From: Selaginella moellendorffii
Lineage: Eukaryota; Streptophyta; Lycopodiopsida; Selaginellales; Selaginellaceae
DNA: 64,000 nucleotides
NCBI RefSeq assembly: GCF_000143415.4
Contig: NW_003314264.1
Span: 1,773,786-1,837,785 of the forward strand
Reading direction: 5' to 3'
Part shown: positions 1 to 10,340 of the stretch, piece after piece
Numbering within the stretch: position 1 is the stretch's first letter
How the letters are laid out: each line of letters begins with the position of its first letter
Translations under genes and position numbers: made by a program
Notes under the pieces: generated by a model
The model's database searches: none
Told to the model about the DNA's origin: nothing
Seen by the model: the letters and a program-made list of their open reading frames with translations, nothing else

Positions 1-100
1 TCCCAGGGACTTAAAGAAACACCAGCAGGGAGGAGCATGATCATGGTGACCCAAAGCAGGAAGCAAAACGTAAAAGGAAAGAAGAACGCGAGCACTCTAC

Positions 101-948
101 CTTGCAAGGCTTCCAAGGCCGTGGCCGCGCACTTGGCATCCATGAACTCCACGAAGCACAAGACCAGCTTCTCCCCGGTTGTCTGCGCAGCACAAGACGA
201 AAATCTTTCGATAAAACCTTTGACGAAACTTTCGAGAACAAGGAAGATCTTACTCTCTTTGCGTCCTTGTGAACAAGCCGGACTTCTTTGAAACCGATGA
301 ATGGCCGGAAGATATCTGAGACAACTCCCAGTCAAGGCCACAAAACCATATGAGAGAAATCGAGAAACGATCACTGAAAGGATACGTGCTGCCTCTCTGC
401 GCGTACAGTCCGATGGCAATCCATCCACGAAAAGAGTGGAGGATGCGTCGTGAGGGAGGCCATCGCTGGTGTTGATGCTCAAGTTGGATCGAGCTCCGGT
501 TAAGCAGGCAACGTCGTATCCCATCATCTGGGAAGTTTGCGTGATCAGCGACGAATCATCCAGCGCTGATAGCCCGGCCCCGAGAGCGCTCAAACTGGCA
601 GCACCACTCACACCGAGCCCGACTCCAGACAATCCCAAGTCCGAGGAAAGTCCCGCAAAAGAAAGCTGCCGAAAAAACACGAAAGCTGTGTGTTTTGTTT
701 TCTCCACATTGTGAAAGATCTACCCCGTTGCGCAAGAGATCCGAGGATGTTGTGAGTTGATCGCCTTCGCGGCCTCCCCAGCCACCTCGATCATCGTAAG
801 TTCTCTCTGAGTGAAAGAAGAAGTTAACAAAGAAAGAGAAAGAACCAAAACAAATTTTACCGTAGTCTCGTCGGGGTCTCTTTGGCGAGGGCGATGGAGT
901 CCTCCTGTCAGCAGTAGCGTAATTCCATCTAGCCCCAAAGTCAGCCAT
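101..948 (-). CDS. RRM RNA-binding protein, nuclear-speckle/RBPMS-like (3' end outside window)
   Basis: Five exons fit GT..AG and phase: 861-948, 724-806, 386-665, 254-315 and 101-182; the last ends at a donor, so the gene runs off the left edge. Introns are 54-71 nt. The 198 residues seen start MADFGARWN, continue with a low-complexity Gly/Ser/Leu stretch and end in one RRM: RNP2 STLFVDGLP, the helix SDCTRREAAHIFRPFIGF, and RNP1 LVLCFVEFMDAKCAATAL. This arrangement, with DCTRREAAHIFRPF, is what I know from plant nuclear-speckle RNA-binding proteins (NSR) and RBPMS-like proteins, which bind pre-mRNA and affect splicing. NSR proteins are longer at the N terminus in my memory, so the subfamily name is tentative. 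The start is the first ATG in frame. Confidence 0.85.
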
Positions 949-1308
949 CCCTAGAGCAATGCCAATCAATCCCTCGCTTCTCTCGCTCTCTCTCGCGCGC
1001 GCGCTATGGATGAATCCGGGGTCCTCCAAATTCCTGGAGCATTCGGCAAGAAGATCACAAATTACTCTACCAGAGACCTCTGGATCGCAGAATTGGATGC
1101 TCTTACCATGGATCTGCAGCGCCACACCCCGATTGCGTCGCGTACAGCTCTCCCCTGTTTTCTCTCTTTTTTTTTTCCCTTTCAGATATATGGGGTTAGG
1201 GCAAACCAGACATATAAAAGATCTGATGTGGCTATTCCGTTGGAGAATCAATCTTGGCCGTCCATCACATCCTATAAAAACTTAGAAAGATAGAAAAGAG
1301 GGCTTGCT

Positions 1309-1716
1309 ATGGCGCTTCTCTTCCACGCTCCAGCGTTGTGTTCTTCGCTTCTCTTCCACGCGCCAACGTTGTGTTCTTCAATTCATCCCTTCACCAAAGC
1401 AACGAGAATAAGAATTCCAATGCAAATCTACACAACAAAGAATTCTAGAATGCTAAGAAATCCATCTATTGTGGCAGGAGCTACCAACAAGCCAGAATCC
1501 ACAGAAGAAAAAGAAGACCAAGCAATCTCACCAGTAGGCCTAGAGAAATCCCTGGCCAAACTATTCCGAAGTAAGCTCTGGATCGCCGTGCTCTCGCTCT
1601 TTCTCACGGCCTTCATAGCCGGCTACCTTTACTTCTTTATCACGGGGAATGGAGCTGACGAAGTTCCCATCATGAAGTACCAGTACTACCAGTACACCAA
1701 ATCAATCACGAAGTAG
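1309..1716 (+). CDS. Small single-pass membrane protein, unrecognised
   Basis: A 135-residue open frame. The N terminus is a direct repeat of 11 residues (LLFHAPALCSS then LLFHAPTLCSS; a 33-nt tandem duplication at about 1314-1379), followed by a Ser/Thr/Arg-rich, acid-poor stretch that would suit a plastid or mitochondrial presequence. One hydrophobic helix lies at about residues 90-112 (WIAVLSLFLTAFIAGYLYFF), then a short tail rich in Tyr and Lys. A TATA-like TATAAAAA lies at 1273-1280, only 29 nt before the ATG, so the leader would be almost absent unless the CATATAAAAG near 1209 is used. I do not recognise the family. It is read divergently from the RRM gene. Confidence 0.55.
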   Translation: MALLFHAPALCSSLLFHAPTLCSSIHPFTKATRIRIPMQIYTTKNSRMLRNPSIVAGATNKPESTEEKEDQAISPVGLEKSLAKLFRSKLWIAVLSLFLTAFIAGYLYFFITGNGADEVPIMKYQYYQYTKSITK

Positions 1717-1812
1717 AATAAGCTCCGCTCGTTATTTCGTTCCTAGAAGAGAACTTCGTTGGTTTAGAAAGAACAGCAAGAGAAAAGAATGAAGAAATGC
1801 AATTACCTCTCC

Positions 1813-3066
1813 TCAAGCTGCTGCCGGAGCTGGAAGTGGTGATAGCGCTTTCAGTGGATTGGAAATGACGCCGTCAATGAGGCCATACTCTTGAGCTTCC
1901 TTGGGACTCATGAAGAAATCCCGGTCGGTGTCTTGAATTATCCTCTCCAGTGGCTGCCCGGTGTGATAAGATAGATAGCTGTTCAAGTTCGCTTTGTGAT
2001 GCAAGATTTCATTGGCCTGTCGTCATTTTGAATGTCAGTTACTCCATCCATGAATGCGAACTCATCGCTTGTGTACCTGGATCTCAATGTCGGACTGCTG
2101 TCCTTGAGCGCCACCGAGCGGCTGGTGAATCATGATCCTAGAATTTGGTAAACTATAACGCTTTCCTGGAGTTTCAAAATGGCAGACGTGAGAAAAAAAA
2201 ATCATTAAGTGTGTAGAGTACCTTTTGTGCCTGCACTAAGAAGAAAAGCACCCATACTACAAAACCATGAAAGAGATGAAATGTGTTTAGAAAACTAGTC
2301 ACATAGGACTGAGAAATGTGTTTAGAAAACTAGTCACATAGGACTGAGAAGCAAACCTTGCAGCGAGACCAACACATACAGTACTCACGTCCGGACGAAT
2401 GTGCCTCATGGTGTCAAACACGGCCATTCCTGAGCAGAAAGAAAATAAATTGTTAGCTGACAACTCGATAGGGAAAAAAAAAAAAAACCATACCAGCGGT
2501 AACGGAACCTCCAGGTGAATTTACATACATGACAATATCCTACAAAAACCAATCGAGCTTTAACCATCTTCTACATGTTATAACCCACAAACCTTCTTTG
2601 GATCCGCAGCATCCAGATAGAGAAGCTGCGCAACAATGAGATTTGCCATATCATCGTCAACAGCTCCACCGCATCGAATTATCCGCTGAAAGTATCAAGC
2701 AAGGAAAATTTACAAAACAGATCAAACGACAAACTTACGTGCTGGAAGAGCTGAGTGATAACACTCTGAAAGCGCTCTTGTAGCATGGGAGGTGGACCTT
2801 GGCCTTGCCCAGCAGCGTAAGCACCTCCCAGATATGCCGAGGGCGGCACCTCCAAATCTCTCCTGCGAAGAGAAAGAAAATTAAAAAAATCTCTCAATCG
2901 CTCCAGTAGAGTACCTAATCGACCACAATCCATCATGAATCGTTGCATCCGGGGACCAAAACCGCTCGCTAGAGAAACTACTCTGCTGCATTTTCGACGC
3001 CCTAGCTGTGCACGACAGCTGCTTCGATCTAAACCACGAGCAGCCAAAGCATGAGCAATCCAGCAT
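1813..3066 (-). CDS. CLPP5: Chloroplast ATP-dependent Clp protease proteolytic subunit, ClpP5-like
   Basis: Eight exons join in phase: 2915-3066, 2739-2862, 2593-2685, 2494-2539, 2357-2429, 2222-2256, 2077-2165 and 1813-2016, giving 271 residues. The serine-protease triad is visible: Ser in LAASMGAF, His in [10 protein letters not shown], Asp in DTDRDFFMS. The N-terminal region ([18 protein letters not shown]) and C-terminal region ([16 protein letters not shown]) match what I know of nuclear-encoded ClpP5, part of the stromal ClpPR core that degrades unfolded proteins. The first exon is Ser/Cys/Arg-rich, as a transit peptide would be, but the start is uncertain: 3066 is the first ATG in frame and a short upstream exon is possible. 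Intron 2257-2356 is swollen by a 35-bp tandem duplication. Confidence 0.92.
2278..2347. repeat. 35-bp tandem duplication inside a ClpP5 intron
   Basis: Two adjacent copies of a 35-nt unit (starting GAAATGTGTTTAGAAAAC) at 2278-2312 and 2313-2347 with no differences I can see. It makes this intron 100 nt against about 53-62 nt for most others in the gene. Confidence 0.85.
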
Positions 3067-3273
3067 AGAGCAATGCGCGCTTACCTGCCCCGAAACCGCA
3101 CGGGAAGAGCGGCGCTACCTCTGTCATGTCGCCAGCTGCCGCTCCGTTGCTGCTCGCATTGCAGGATCAGTAAGATAAGTACCAAGGCATGAGCAATCTA
3201 GCCGCGCTACCGCTGCCATGCCGCCAGCTGCCGTTACATTGCTGCTGGCATCTCCGGTGAGCTTTAGTCAAAT

Positions 3274-4602
3274 TCAACAAGTCCAGTTGCTAATAGCGAT
3301 GAGGACCTGCCGATTCCTCCGCAAGAGGATCCAATTCCCGCTGCGCCCCACGCTATACTCTCTCGCATTCGAGTACGTCGCCAGCATTTTCTTCGCTCCA
3401 GCATAGACATGGCGCTTGATCTCGTAGCCCTCGAAACCGGCCCCGCGCATCAGCTCCTGCCACTGCTTGTATCCCTCGGGCCTCTCCACGCGCTCCTCGC
3501 CCTCGCACGCCAACGTGTTGAGCAGCTCCAGCCCGCGGAGCTGCTCCAGGAACCTCCTCTCGCCCGCAAATCGCGACTCCGCCAGCGACGCGGCGATGGC
3601 TTCAAACATGCCGGCGTAGAACTCGAAGGCCTCTCGCGCGCGCGCCACCAGCGATGGCGAGTTGAATCCCACCGGAGGAAAGGCGGCGTTGAGAAAGAGC
3701 TTGGGCTCCATCGCGTGGATGTTCCTCAGGAACCTCCTCTTTGGATCGTCCGAGAGCTCGCGCAGCTTGTGGAATGAAGTCACGATCAGGACGTCGTCCG
3801 GCTGGATCATGAGCTGCGATGGTCCGATCGAATCCCAGTCGGCAGTCACCACCGAGTGGAACTCGAATGGAACGCCGAGGCTGCTGGCGTAGCGGCCGAG
3901 CTTGGCGCCCACATCCTCCCTGGGATATAAGAGAGAGTTGCTTGGTCGATCCACTGCGGTGACGCGAAAGTGTGGCGGGCCGCCGGATCTCTCGGAGAAA
4001 TCCTTGATCAGGCACAGCCACCGATAGCCCGGACCGATTCCAAAATCGACTACGTGCACGCGAGCCGCCGACGATGTCTCGTCCAGGATCGTCTGGTTCG
4101 TGAAGAAGATTGGCAGCCCAAAGCCCGGGGAGGTCTCCGCGACTGTGGCGAACAACTGGAGGATCTCGTCGATGGGTCGCTTGGATTTGATGAGGCCATT
4201 GTAGAGCAGGCTCCCGGTGCCAGTGCTTCGAGCCACGAGCGCCTCGGAGAAGTAGAAGGCTAGGCGCTCCACCGTGGTTCCTGTGGGAGAGGACTTGTCT
4301 CTCAGCTCGCTGACGAGCTCGTAGGCTTGGGTGGTGGCATTCGCGGCGATGGCTTCGCAGCACTTGACGATCGATGCTTTGAGATATCTCATGAGCTTGG
4401 CTTCCTCAGCCGCGACCAGATCGTCCGTTTGTTGATCGAGGACCAGATTGTCAGTTTGCTGATCGATTTGATGGTCACCGGCATCGTCTAGCTCTATGAA
4501 GGAGTCAAAGAGGGATTGCGCGTACCCGTGATCCTGATTGTTAGAGTTGTCCGCCACAGGTTGGGACTCGCTCCAGTTGGATTGCAGACCATCGCCTTCC
4601 AT
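3274..4602 (-). CDS. GRAS-domain transcription regulator, LISCL-type (tandem copy A)
   Basis: Intronless, 442 residues. After an acidic, Asp/Gln-rich N terminus (1-70) comes a GRAS domain: LHR I around 74-125 (LKASIVKCCEAIAANATT), the VHIID motif as VHVVDFGIG at 182-190 followed by GYRWLCLIKDFSERSGGPP, a PFYRE region around 300-340, and a SAW region with ACEGEERVERPEGYKQW and a final ISNWTC. ERVERPEGYKQW and GGPPHFRVT are typical of the LISCL (SCL9/14-like) branch, plant nuclear coactivators. The ATG at 4602 has a TATA-like CTATAAG about 35 nt upstream. Copy B, next to it, is nearly identical from about residue 76 to the end; the N termini differ by small insertions. Confidence 0.93.
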   Translation of the reverse strand: MEGDGLQSNWSESQPVADNSNNQDHGYAQSLFDSFIELDDAGDHQIDQQTDNLVLDQQTDDLVAAEEAKLMRYLKASIVKCCEAIAANATTQAYELVSELRDKSSPTGTTVERLAFYFSEALVARSTGTGSLLYNGLIKSKRPIDEILQLFATVAETSPGFGLPIFFTNQTILDETSSAARVHVVDFGIGPGYRWLCLIKDFSERSGGPPHFRVTAVDRPSNSLLYPREDVGAKLGRYASSLGVPFEFHSVVTADWDSIGPSQLMIQPDDVLIVTSFHKLRELSDDPKRRFLRNIHAMEPKLFLNAAFPPVGFNSPSLVARAREAFEFYAGMFEAIAASLAESRFAGERRFLEQLRGLELLNTLACEGEERVERPEGYKQWQELMRGAGFEGYEIKRHVYAGAKKMLATYSNAREYSVGRSGNWILLRRNRQVLIAISNWTC

Positions 4603-5160
4603 CTAGACAGATCACCGTACTTATTGACGGTACTTATAGCGCTACAAATGAAGGATCATTTGCTTCTCAGTTCCTTCCTCACAGAATAGTTTGAGGATTC
4701 CATGATGCTCGTGATCAGCAAATCAGAACAGAACTTGTGGTCCACAGTTGGAATCTTCGGGATTGCTCCAGGTTGCCCAGAGGTTTATCAAAGCTGTGGA
4801 TGACTCGCAACTTAGAAATCCACCATGGCTTACTTCGTCTCAATGGACAAACAGGACTTACTCAAGCGAGCCGCTTCCACGGAGACACCACCCCAACTTT
4901 AGGAAAATTTCCTTGAGAGCGACCATTTCGAAAAGATCCTACTCGCAGCGTTACGTGTGCATCTAAGACCTTGTCTTTGGACTCCCATCTATGAAAGCAA
5001 AAGAGAGAGAACTCACTTTCTCGCTTATGGCCTGTTGAATGACCAAAGCGTTGGAGGAAATGCTCAACACGGCAGTCTCTTTCCGTTGACCGGCCAAATG
5101 AAAGAGACGAAATTGACAAAAATTCCATGCTTCAATTTGGTACTGGAAATTCGTAATTGA
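4603..5160. other. Spacer between tandem GRAS genes, no gene recognised
   Basis: About 560 bp holding the upstream region of GRAS copy A and the downstream boundary of the duplicated unit. No convincing coding frame. The duplicated unit resumes at about 5161 with GGATCAGTAAGATAAGTACC, the same string found at about 3167. Confidence 0.6.
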
Positions 5161-5271
5161 AGGATCAGTAAGATAAGTACCAAAGCATGAGCAATCTAGC
5201 CGCGCTACCGCTGCCATGCCGCCAGCTGCCGTTACATTGCTGCTGGCATCTCCGGTGAGCTTTAGTCAAAT

Positions 5272-6558
5272 TCAACAAGTCCAGTTGCTAATAGCGATGA
5301 GGACCTGCCGATTCCTCCGCAAGAGGATCCAATTCCCGCTGCGCCCCACGCTATACTCTCTCGCATTCGAGTACGTCGCCAGCATTTTCTTCGCTCCAGC
5401 ATAGACATGGCGCTTGATCTCGTAGCCCTCGAAACCGGCCCCGCGCATCAGCTCCTGCCACTGCTTGTATCCCTCGGGCCTCTCCACGCGCTCCTCGCCC
5501 TCGCACGCCAACGTGTTGAGCAGCTCCAGCCCGCGGAGCTGCTCCAGGAACCTCCTCTCGCCCGCAAATCGCGACTCCGCCAGCGACGCGGCGATGGCTT
5601 CAAACACGCCCGCGTGGAAGTCGAAGGCCTCTCGCGCGCGCGCCACCAGCGATGGCGAGTTGAATCCCACCGGAGGAAAGGCGGCGTTGAGAAAGAGCTT
5701 GGGCTCCATCGCGTGGATGTTCCTCAGGAACCTCCTCTTTGGATCGTCCGAGAGCTCGCGCAGCTTGTGGAATGAAGTCACGATCAGGACGTCGTCCGGC
5801 TGGATCATCAGCTGCGAGGATTGGATCGAATCCCATTCGGCGGTCACGACCGAGTGGAACTCGAATGGAACGCCGACGCTGCTGGCGAATCTCTCGAGCT
5901 TGCCACCCACATCTTCCCTGGGGAAAAAGAGGGAGTTGCTCGGTCGATCTACCGCGGTGACACGAAAGTGTGGCGGGCCGCCGGATCTCTCGGAGAAATC
6001 CTTGATCAGGCACAGCCACCGATAGCCCGGGCCGATTCCAAAATCGACTACGTGCACGCGGGCCGCCGACGATGTCTCGTCCAGGATCGTCTGGTTCGTG
6101 AAGAAGATTGGCAGCCCAAAGCCCGGGGAGGTCTGCGAGACTGTGGAGAAGATCTGGAGGGTCTCGTCGATGGTTCGCCTGGATTTGAAGGTATTATAGA
6201 GCAGCCTCCCGGTGCCAGTGATTCGAGCTACGAGTGCCTCGGAGAAGTAGAAGGCTAGGCGTTCCACCGTGGTTCCTGTGGGAGAGGACTTGTCTCTCAG
6301 CTCGCTGACGAGCGCGTAGGCTTGGGTGGTGGCATTCGCGGCGATGGCTTCGCAGCACTTGACGATCGATGCTTTGAGATCTGTCATGGGTGGCATCTCG
6401 GTCACATTGTCGGTTTGTTGATGATCGATACCGGCATCGCCTAGCTCTAGGAAGGAATCAAAGAGAGATTGTGCGTACCCGTGATCGCGATCGTGATTGT
6501 TAGAGCTGTCCGCCAGTTGGGAGCTCCAGGAATTGGAATCCAGACCATCGCCTTCCAT
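5272..6558 (-). CDS. GRAS-domain transcription regulator, LISCL-type (tandem copy B)
   Basis: Intronless, 428 residues, same architecture as copy A. The whole GRAS domain is retained, including VHVVDFGIG, the SFHKLRELSDDPKRR stretch and the C-terminal ISNWTC. Differences cluster in the N terminus (Gln/Asp-rich region shortened) and around the LHR I/VHIID junction (RLLYNTFKSRRTIDETLQ versus SLLYNGLIKSKRPIDEILQ). The last about 130 residues appear identical to copy A, suggesting a recent duplication or gene conversion. The ATG at 6558 has TATATATA only a few bases upstream, so a promoter further up or a very short leader is implied. Confidence 0.93.
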   Translation of the reverse strand: MEGDGLDSNSWSSQLADSSNNHDRDHGYAQSLFDSFLELGDAGIDHQQTDNVTEMPPMTDLKASIVKCCEAIAANATTQAYALVSELRDKSSPTGTTVERLAFYFSEALVARITGTGRLLYNTFKSRRTIDETLQIFSTVSQTSPGFGLPIFFTNQTILDETSSAARVHVVDFGIGPGYRWLCLIKDFSERSGGPPHFRVTAVDRPSNSLFFPREDVGGKLERFASSVGVPFEFHSVVTAEWDSIQSSQLMIQPDDVLIVTSFHKLRELSDDPKRRFLRNIHAMEPKLFLNAAFPPVGFNSPSLVARAREAFDFHAGVFEAIAASLAESRFAGERRFLEQLRGLELLNTLACEGEERVERPEGYKQWQELMRGAGFEGYEIKRHVYAGAKKMLATYSNAREYSVGRSGNWILLRRNRQVLIAISNWTC

Positions 6559-7106
6559 GATGATATATATACTCGTTCTTCATGGACAGCAAAGAAAGAA
6601 CTAAGAGTTTGATCCTCGAAGCTTCGCTATAAGTAAGTTGATTTTGTTCCTCAGATTGAGTCAACCTTGAACGCTCGTGAGAACTTTTGGTCCACTTTCG
6701 GATTATCACGAATGGATCCACCACCAGCAAGCTGACACGAAACTTTCGGGAAAACCATTTCAAAGCAAAGATCATTGCTCATGGAGTGTGTAACAATTGG
6801 CTATACATCTAATCTGTCCTTGTTGCCCATTTGTCGTTGAAAGGTACCATGGACATCAGTCTACAAACGATGTTTCCCATGCTGGATCTCAGTTCCAACG
6901 CAGCCTATAGTTCGAGAAGCACAGAGAAACACGGCACCTCTGCTTCGCAGGAAAGAGACGAGATGCCAAAACGATTCGCAGTCTAACACTTGTGGAAACC
7001 AATCAGAAGTACTGCTCAGATTCTCGCATGGATCATTCTTCTCAAGTGACAAGGCACACGTCACTACCACGTCAGATCCACGTCGGTAGGAGAGCTTCTC
7101 TATTCT
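6559..7106. other. Intergenic: GRAS-B upstream region and GPAT downstream region
   Basis: About 550 bp. No open frame resembling a protein, no RNA gene seen. It should contain the promoter of GRAS copy B (right-hand side of that gene) and the 3' end of the GPAT transcript. Confidence 0.5.
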
Positions 7107-8775
7107 TTAGCTCCCCATCTTGCTCCTCAGCCGCTTCATGGACCGCCGCAAGCTCTTTTGCTTGTTGGCGACACCGCCCTCGTTCCCGGCCAGCATCAGG
7201 TACTTATCCTTCCTCGTCAAGTTCGTGCACTGGAATCCCAGCTTGTCGGCGATCCTCCTCTGGATCAAGTTCGCAACGTCGTGAGCCGAGTTCCCGGCCG
7301 CGCAAGTCATCTCCCACGGCAGCTGATCCAGGAACCACATCTCGTACTCGGGCCGGGGATTCATCAGGAAGTAGAGCGGGTCGAGCGCCTTCCAGCCGCG
7401 AGCGGTGGTGCCGTAGAAGAGCTGGACGCGGGCGTCCATGGCTACCGGGACGATCGCGTCGGACAGCTCCGCGAAGAGAGAGCTGAATCGCAGCAAGTAT
7501 GGCTCGCGGCACGTCGTCCCCTCGGGACACACCACCAGATCCTTGCACTCGTCCAAGAGGATGTTGTGCATGCGCCGCGCGTCCTGGCTCCGGCAGCGTG
7601 TGAGCCGGACCGTTTTGATCGGGGCCAGCACCTCGGACACCCGGCTGATGCTGTACGTCACGGCCGACACCCTGCGCTGCACGCCGCCCGAGAGGAACAC
7701 CGGGTCCAGCAGCGTGCGGTGCGAGCAGACGAAGAGCGTGCCGCCACCTTTGTTGGTACTGCTGGTGGTGGGCGGTGCGCCGTTGACGCGGATGCGGACG
7801 CCGAGCAAGGCGCAGACGAGGACGACGATGCGGGTGTCGTTGATGAGGAGCGGCACCGAGCCGCGGAGGAATGCGAGGGGGATGCCGACTGGCGACCAGA
7901 GGAGGAGCGTGAGAGCTTTTGCTGGAGTCGGGCGGCACGCGATTCTACCGTCGTGGAATATGAGCGGCTTTGGGTACTCGTCCCGCGGTACCGCCGGGGC
8001 ATTGGAGCTGTTTAGAACGACGAAGGCTTCCTGGGAGAAAAAAAACAAAGTGTCTGTTAGCAAGAGCAAGCCAATGAACACGAAAAGAAAAAAAACTGAC
8101 CTTGCACAGTGCCATGTATGGAAAATCCGTGCTCTTGCAGCCCAATGCCAGGTCCGGTAGTCTGTCTCGCAGGTACTTCCGCACAGCAAAGGCCTTGTTT
8201 CCCCCTTCTAGAACTCCCGGGCTCTGGAGAAATCCCGTGCAAAAGCCGCCTCGAGCAACGTGAACTTCGGTCCCCAGCACCACGTCCACTCCCAGGTAGT
8301 GCTTGAGGAAATGCTCCACCATCACTCTAGGCGACGCCGTGATCACGTACTTGGTGCCGCAAGCCGTGAAGACCCGAAAGGCGTGGAGGTGCATATCTTC
8401 CAGGTAGAACTTCGGGAGCACGGCCACCGCAACTCGCTCGATCACCGACACCTTGATGCCGATGAAGGAGATGAAAGTCATTATCTGAATCGCTGTCGCT
8501 TGGGATGCTAGAAGCCATATTGCCGGATACGCGAAGAGAAGAATAGCTGCTCGGAGGACGCTTCCGGCCTCGAAGGCCACCAGGAGGAAATACGGGAAAT
8601 AGCTGGCTGACCTGAGGAGAGTGCCTTCCAAATCTGAAACCACCAAGTCGTCACTCCTGTCAAGGAAGTCGCAGCTCTCGACTGGCTCGAATGGAACAGG
8701 AGTTTGCCTGACGTTCTTGAGAAACTCCCACAGCTTCACCACCATAGATGCTTTCTTCTTCTTCTTCTCACCCAT
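7107..8775 (-). CDS. GPAT: Glycerol-3-phosphate sn-2 acyltransferase (GPAT), cutin/suberin type
   Basis: Two exons (8101-8775 and 7107-8030; intron 8031-8100, phase 0), 532 residues from the ATG at 8775 (MGEKKKKK). The N-terminal half is the HAD-like phosphatase domain of plant sn-2 GPATs, with membrane segments [13 protein letters not shown] and [17 protein letters not shown]. The C-terminal half is the acyltransferase: block I SHRTLLDP, block III region [18 protein letters not shown], block [11 protein letters not shown], and C-terminal [15 protein letters not shown] ([17 protein letters not shown]). In the phosphatase half the DLDGT motif reads DLEGT and the GDRxSD-type motif reads LGCKSTD, so phosphatase activity is probably lost. 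The enzyme acts in the ER on acyl-CoA and glycerol-3-phosphate for extracellular lipid polymers (family knowledge). Confidence 0.93.
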
Positions 8776-9292
8776 GGCTCCTCGGCTGTTGTCCTTCGTC
8801 CACCCAGAGGAGAGAGCAAGAAGCACATGAGGCAGCCTACGGCCAGAGTGGTAGCTTCTCCGCCAGCATTAATGTAGCAGGTCTGCAGTGAATGCGTACC
8901 TGCGTAAAAGTCGTCAAGTGTAATTCAACAAACCTCAAGTGAAAACCACAAAGAAAACCTCATCACTGGCTGCGGTTTGCATTTGTTTCGGGGATTAGAC
9001 AACGTAACTTCTGTACCAAACATGCGTCAGAAAGAAAACGTTGCTTTGGATACTTACCGTTTACACGGCCGAAAGTTAAAGAGGAAAATAGCCTGATCAA
9101 GCTGAGTACAAAAAGCTTCTTAAGAAATCGACACAAAGATTTAGTTCACTTCATCTAGTTTGCCACACCTGTGCAAGGATCCAAAAACTCCTTTTTGGAT
9201 TTTAGCACAAACCAGAAAGAAACCACGACTAAATCCGCTGCATTCACGAAGATCGAGTGGTGAGACAAGAAAAAAGATTCCGATAACATCGA
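8776..9292. other. Intergenic: GPAT upstream region and PSF2 downstream region
   Basis: About 515 bp, no gene seen. A possible alternative last exon of PSF2 (two codons then stop after an acceptor TGAATGCAG, near 9236-9245) falls here; see the PSF2 entry. Confidence 0.45.
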
Positions 9293-10243
9293 CTAACTCA
9301 CTCTTATGACAGTTGGCTGGGAAAACCTATCGTCGGAATGCCTATGGTACTCGTCGCTTCCATGCTTGAAAAGAGCCTGGAGCGTCCGCACTGTGAATGG
9401 CCGGATGATGTTCACCTCCATAGCCGAGAGGTTTGTAAGCTGCAAAAAAGAGGCCGTCATAGCTGTTGAGTGTGTGTGCTTCACGAAGCTCACCTTCACA
9501 GCAAATGTTTTGTTGGAGAGCTTCTCGAGTCCAGCCTCAATCTTATGGAACCTCACATTGCGTATGTCTTCAATCAATGACCTCACCTGAAAGAATAATC
9601 AGACTTAGGGAACAAGCAGCAAATCTTCGAGCTCGTACCAAGTAACAGTCGGGTATATCATCTTGCGCACTAGAACGATCAAAAACATATATCAGCCACC
9701 ATCAGGAAGAAAGAAATGGAGCTTACTGATCAAACAACAATCTAGATATCTCAATGTAGTGAAATGGTAGAGGTCGGAATTCCTGTGGCTGTTGACGCTC
9801 TTCCTCCAGCACTTCCGTGAGCCTCTCTGTTCACCTTTGTTAAGAACACACAGCGAAAGAAAACTCTTCGATAGATCGAAAGAATCGATCAAAGTACCTA
9901 CGGTCATCCACTCCGGAGCCTGGATCCGGCATTTCCCTCGCTTCTTGAGAGCAATTGCGAGCCACAAAGGCACTATAGCAGAGATTTGCGGGCGAAAGGG
10001 ACCAAAATCTCCCTGGACGGCACAAGAATGAGAAGAAATGGCAATGCTGGTAGCAAAACACTCACGGAAATCAAATGCAAGGGATCCATTCTCAAGCTGG
10101 GAATGATGCCGATCGTCTCGTCCTCCGCGAGAAACTCCACCTGGAGCGCAGCGAGATTGAATCGCGATGGAGCCGGAAAGATTGCTACAGACCTCCGCCG
10201 CGGAGAATGTGGCCGGAGGCGCATAGTTGGATTGTCCCGCCAT
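9293..10243 (-). CDS. PSF2: GINS complex subunit PSF2 (DNA replication)
   Basis: Seven exons in phase: 10193-10243, 10066-10140, 9898-10012, 9727-9826, 9639-9669, 9494-9586 and 9293-9439, giving 203 residues, close to the family's usual about 200. Diagnostic stretches are [74 protein letters not shown] and [18 protein letters not shown] (SLD5, PSF1-3) activates the CMG helicase at replication origins in the nucleus. The last exon ends VIRVS and stop, but GTGAGT there is also a good donor; splicing to an acceptor near 9240 would end it VIRRI. Telo-box-like AAACCCTA lies just upstream of the ATG, fitting a replication gene. Confidence 0.93.
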
Positions 10244-10270
10244 AAACCCTATCAAGATTTTAGGGTTCCC
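10241..10270 (-). promoter_or_regulatory. Telo-box pair and E2F-like motif at PSF2 start
   Basis: In + strand coordinates, TAAACCCT at about 10244-10251 and TTTAGGGTT at about 10258-10266 form two opposed telo-box-like motifs within 25 bp of the ATG, and the start codon itself lies in GGCGGGACAA, close to an E2F site. Telo boxes and E2F sites are known to mark plant S-phase genes. Only 97 bp separate this ATG from the upstream PPR stop codon, so the promoter must be extremely short or lie in the PPR gene. Confidence 0.5.
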
Positions 10271-10340
10271 TAGCTACATTTCTTTGAGGATCTTCGCAAG
10301 AGCGATCGAAATCCATCGACCGGCGATCGCGATCGCGATT

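Larger units (their letters stand above)
3166..6600. repeat. Tandem segmental duplication carrying the two GRAS genes
   Basis: Unit 1 runs from about 3166 to 4640 and unit 2 from about 5160 to 6600, both beginning GGATCAGTAAGATAAGTACC. The period is close to 1998 bp. Both units have the same 3' flank of about 105 bp. That flank contains a stretch (CGCCAGCTGCCG, then TTGCTGCT) that recurs once more at about 3130-3160, in the upstream region of ClpP5, so the unit's edge seems to carry a third, shorter copy of ClpP5-proximal DNA. Confidence 0.85.

Noticed and set aside
7158-8015. Plus-strand frame of 285 codons
   Set aside because: Antisense shadow of the GPAT gene, which has full family motifs on the minus strand.
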